This document shows, piece after piece, positions 5,542 through 7,404 of a stretch of DNA of 7,404 nucleotides. The stretch comes from Bacillota bacterium. Its GTDB lineage: Bacteria; Bacillota; Dethiobacteria; Dethiobacterales; Dethiobacteraceae. The notes under the pieces were generated by a model, which worked only from the letters and a program-made list of their open reading frames with translations, made no database searches and was not told the origin of the DNA. The stretch covers positions 1-7,404 of the forward strand of contig QLUI01000083.1 in NCBI GenBank assembly GCA_018725345.1. Direction: 5' to 3'. A program made the translations under genes and the position numbers. Positions within the stretch are counted from its first letter, which is position 1. Every line of letters begins with the position of its first letter.

Positions 5542-7288
5542 CAACCGGCCGGCACGCGTTTTGTTCATTGATTTGGAGCAAAAAGTAATCGCGGTGGAGC
5601 AAAGAGAAGACTTAAACGGCTGGTTGGGTGGGGTGGGAATAGCCACCTGCCTTTTTAAGGAAAATCTTTTGCCGGAGGAAGACGCTTCCCATCCCGGTCA
5701 GCCGATAGTGCTGGCAATTGGTCCTATGTCCACCATTTACCCGCTGGTTACAAAGGCAGTTGCCATGTTTAGATCACCGCTGACCGGCGAATTGGGCGAA
5801 AGTTATGCCGGCTTGCGACTTGCCATGAGTATGCGTTTTGCCGGTTACGATGCCATAGTCATAAAAGGTCAGGCGGACGCGCCGGTTTATCTGACTGTTA
5901 CGCCGCGGCAAGTACAGTTTAATGATGCTCGTGGCCTGTGGGGTCTTTCAATTGAAGAGAGCGGACATATCTTGCGAAAGTTGTCGCCCGGCAGTGGTCA
6001 CCGTTCCACCTTACGTATTGGGCGGGCTGGGGAAAAGCAGGTAGCTTTTGCCTGCGTGGTAGTCGATACATACCGCCATTTTGGCCGTTTGGGACTGGGA
6101 GCAGTGTTTGGGAGTAAAAATTTAAAGGCGCTCGTTATCCATGGCGACTTAGACATCCCCATTGTAAATTCAGCTAAGTATAACCGATTCTATGAAAAGA
6201 TTTATAGGCAAACAGTAGAAACAGATATTATGGAAAAGTACCACGGGCTAGGCACCACCGGTAACGTAGAACCGCTTAATGCGCTAGGCGCTTTGCCTGT
6301 GCGCAATCTGCAGGCTAGTTCCTATCCGGAAGCAGTTAACTTGAGTGGGGAAACGTTTGCGAGGGAAACGTTGATCAGAAAACTGTCATGTTCAGGCTGT
6401 CCCATCGGCTGTATCCATATTGGCCTTTACCGTCGCCAGTTCGCACTGGGGCATGAGCATGAGTATGAATCGGTAGCCGTTGCTTACGATCATGAGTTGG
6501 TTTATGCGCTTGGAACAATGCTAGGGCTGACCGACCATCGTCACGTTTACGCGCTGATTGAAAAGGTGGAGCAACTTGGACTGGATGCTATTTCTGCCGG
6601 CGTGGCACTGGCTTGGGCAACGGAAGCGCAGGAGCAAGCGTTGATTGGCAGACAGGAATTACAGGTTAATCTTTCTTTTGGCCGGATGGCACCGTACCTG
6701 ACGGCACTTGACAATATTGTTTCTCAGCCGACAGCATTTTATCAGGCGCTGGCCCGCGGCACTTGGTTTGCTGCAGAACAGTATGGAGGCAGTCAATTTG
6801 CCTGCACGCTTGGCAGAAATGAGGTGGCTGGATACCATACAGGCTACGCTAATATTATTGGACAGGCTTTTGGCGCCCGTCACTCTCATCTAGACAATGC
6901 GGGTTATGCCATTGACCAGGAGTTGCAAAACAAAACGCCTGCCGCCACCCCTGAGGAAATTGTTGAGAAGATTGTCAGGGAAGAAGAGCTGCGTAATACC
7001 TTAAATTGCCTGATTATCTGCCTTTTTGCCCGTAAGATTTATCAACTCCCCGTTGTTGCGGAGGCGCTCTCAACTTTGGGTCTATGTTGGACAGAAGAAG
7101 AGTTGTTTAGGCTGGGGCAAAAGATTTACCGGGAAAAAATGGCACTAAAAAAAGCCATGGGTTTCCGGCCGGAAGAAATTATTATTCCTGCACGTTTTCT
7201 TGAAACGAGCGCGATGCAGAAGCGTTTATCGCCTGAGTTTTTGGAGAGTCTGCGCAGGCGGATGGTGGAAAAACTCGCTGCGCTTTGA
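5534..7288 (+). CDS. aldehyde:ferredoxin oxidoreductase family, tungsten/molybdenum-pterin catalytic subunit
   Basis: Member of the AOR family, which oxidises aldehydes to carboxylates (or runs the reverse, or a related reduction) at a bis-pterin tungsten site and passes electrons through one [4Fe-4S] cluster. The 584 residues are close to family size (about 580-620). Seen in order: the N-terminal WLGGVGIATCLFKENL (30-45), FRSPLTGELGES (79-90) with RFAGYDAIVIKG (101-112), and IGRAGEKQVAFACVVVD followed by GRLGLGAVFGSKNLKALVIHG (184-204). The cluster motif C286-x2-C289-P-x2-C293 follows, then EHEYES (308-313), LGLDAISAGVALAWATE (348-364), GARHSHLDNAGYAIDQ (447-462) and NCLIICLF (491-498), where C496 is the likely fourth cluster ligand. 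ATG at 5534 has GGAGGTG seven bases upstream, so the in-frame ATG at 5504 inside the ferredoxin gene is rejected. It resembles the YdhV/WOR5-like branch rather than Pyrococcus AOR. No FAD subunit (AorC-like) follows in the remaining 116 bases. The substrate is unknown. Confidence 0.93.
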   Translation: MINNRPARVLFIDLEQKVIAVEQREDLNGWLGGVGIATCLFKENLLPEEDASHPGQPIVLAIGPMSTIYPLVTKAVAMFRSPLTGELGESYAGLRLAMSMRFAGYDAIVIKGQADAPVYLTVTPRQVQFNDARGLWGLSIEESGHILRKLSPGSGHRSTLRIGRAGEKQVAFACVVVDTYRHFGRLGLGAVFGSKNLKALVIHGDLDIPIVNSAKYNRFYEKIYRQTVETDIMEKYHGLGTTGNVEPLNALGALPVRNLQASSYPEAVNLSGETFARETLIRKLSCSGCPIGCIHIGLYRRQFALGHEHEYESVAVAYDHELVYALGTMLGLTDHRHVYALIEKVEQLGLDAISAGVALAWATEAQEQALIGRQELQVNLSFGRMAPYLTALDNIVSQPTAFYQALARGTWFAAEQYGGSQFACTLGRNEVAGYHTGYANIIGQAFGARHSHLDNAGYAIDQELQNKTPAATPEEIVEKIVREEELRNTLNCLIICLFARKIYQLPVVAEALSTLGLCWTEEELFRLGQKIYREKMALKKAMGFRPEEIIIPARFLETSAMQKRLSPEFLESLRRRMVEKLAAL

Positions 7289-7302
7289 CGTCTGTTGTTG
7301 TA

Positions 7303-7350
7303 AGCGATTGACTTTTATTGCTAAATAGCGATTGACTTTTATTGCTAAAT
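7303..7350 (+). repeat. perfect 24-bp tandem duplication
   Basis: Two identical, directly abutting copies lie at 7303-7326 and 7327-7350. Each begins AGCGATTGACTTTT and ends ATTGCTAAAT, and each contains a TTGACT hexamer (7308-7313 and 7332-7337). The second TTGACT serves as the -35 of the promoter that follows. The first could be a spare -35 or part of a duplicated protein-binding site. Confidence 0.95.
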
Positions 7351-7361
7351 ATTGTTATAAT
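7332..7361 (+). promoter_or_regulatory. strong sigma-A-type promoter with extended -10
   Basis: TTGACT (five of six consensus bases) and a perfect TATAAT (7356-7361) are separated by 18 bases. TG at 7353-7354 completes the extended -10 form TGTTATAAT. Transcription would start near 7368 and run out of the window. The gene it drives is not visible, and no ribosome binding site or start is recognisable before 7404. Confidence 0.8.
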
Positions 7362-7404
7362 GAGAGTGTGACAACTAAGTTTCCGGCACAATCAGATGCG
7401 GTTA

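Noticed and set aside
7352..7374. Rex- or PerR-type operator at the right-end promoter
   Set aside because: TTGT...ACAA is spaced too widely for a Rex site, and TTATAAT is not followed by a matching inverted half, so it is simply the -10 region.

Overview
The window looks like chromosomal DNA from an anaerobic member of the Bacillota. Two things suggest this. A long T-box-type leader precedes serS, and there is a pair of genes for a molybdopterin/tungsten-type aldehyde:ferredoxin oxidoreductase (AOR) and a 16-cysteine Fe-S partner. Proteins match the Firmicutes-type versions of ArgRS, SerRS and QueA by eye, and start codons are mixed (ATG, GTG, TTG). A more exact placement, for example Sporomusa-like Negativicutes or Peptococcaceae, is a guess that the sequence alone does not settle.

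Layout. Positions 5-1699 (+) hold arginyl-tRNA synthetase, whose upstream signals lie outside the window. Positions 1744-2307 (-) hold a convergent gene for a six-helix GDT1/UPF0016 cation transporter. The 410 bases between that gene and serS contain a plausible promoter and a T-box-type leader with a UCC (Ser) specifier candidate, a UGGC tRNA-end-binding element and an intrinsic terminator. Then come serS (2727-4019), queA (4073-5113), a four-cluster ferredoxin-like protein (5125-5541) and the AOR catalytic subunit (5534-7288). The last 116 bases carry a perfect 24-bp tandem duplication feeding into a strong promoter (extended -10, TGTTATAAT) for a gene beyond the window.

How the genes work together. 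serS, queA, the ferredoxin gene and aor are all on the + strand, with gaps of 53 and 11 bases and a final 8-base overlap, and I see no terminator between them. They could be one transcript, gated at its head by the charging state of tRNA-Ser. SerRS and QueA both act on tRNA (serylation and queuosine formation). The Fe-S protein and AOR form a separate redox module, with the Fe-S protein as likely electron carrier for the AOR. The physiological aldehyde or other substrate cannot be read from the sequence.

The least ordinary parts are the leader, whose UGGC element is not in the usual antiterminator context, the placement of a tungsten-type oxidoreductase behind a tRNA-Ser sensor, and the duplicated -35 region at the right end. 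No mobile element, CRISPR array, tRNA or rRNA gene was seen.
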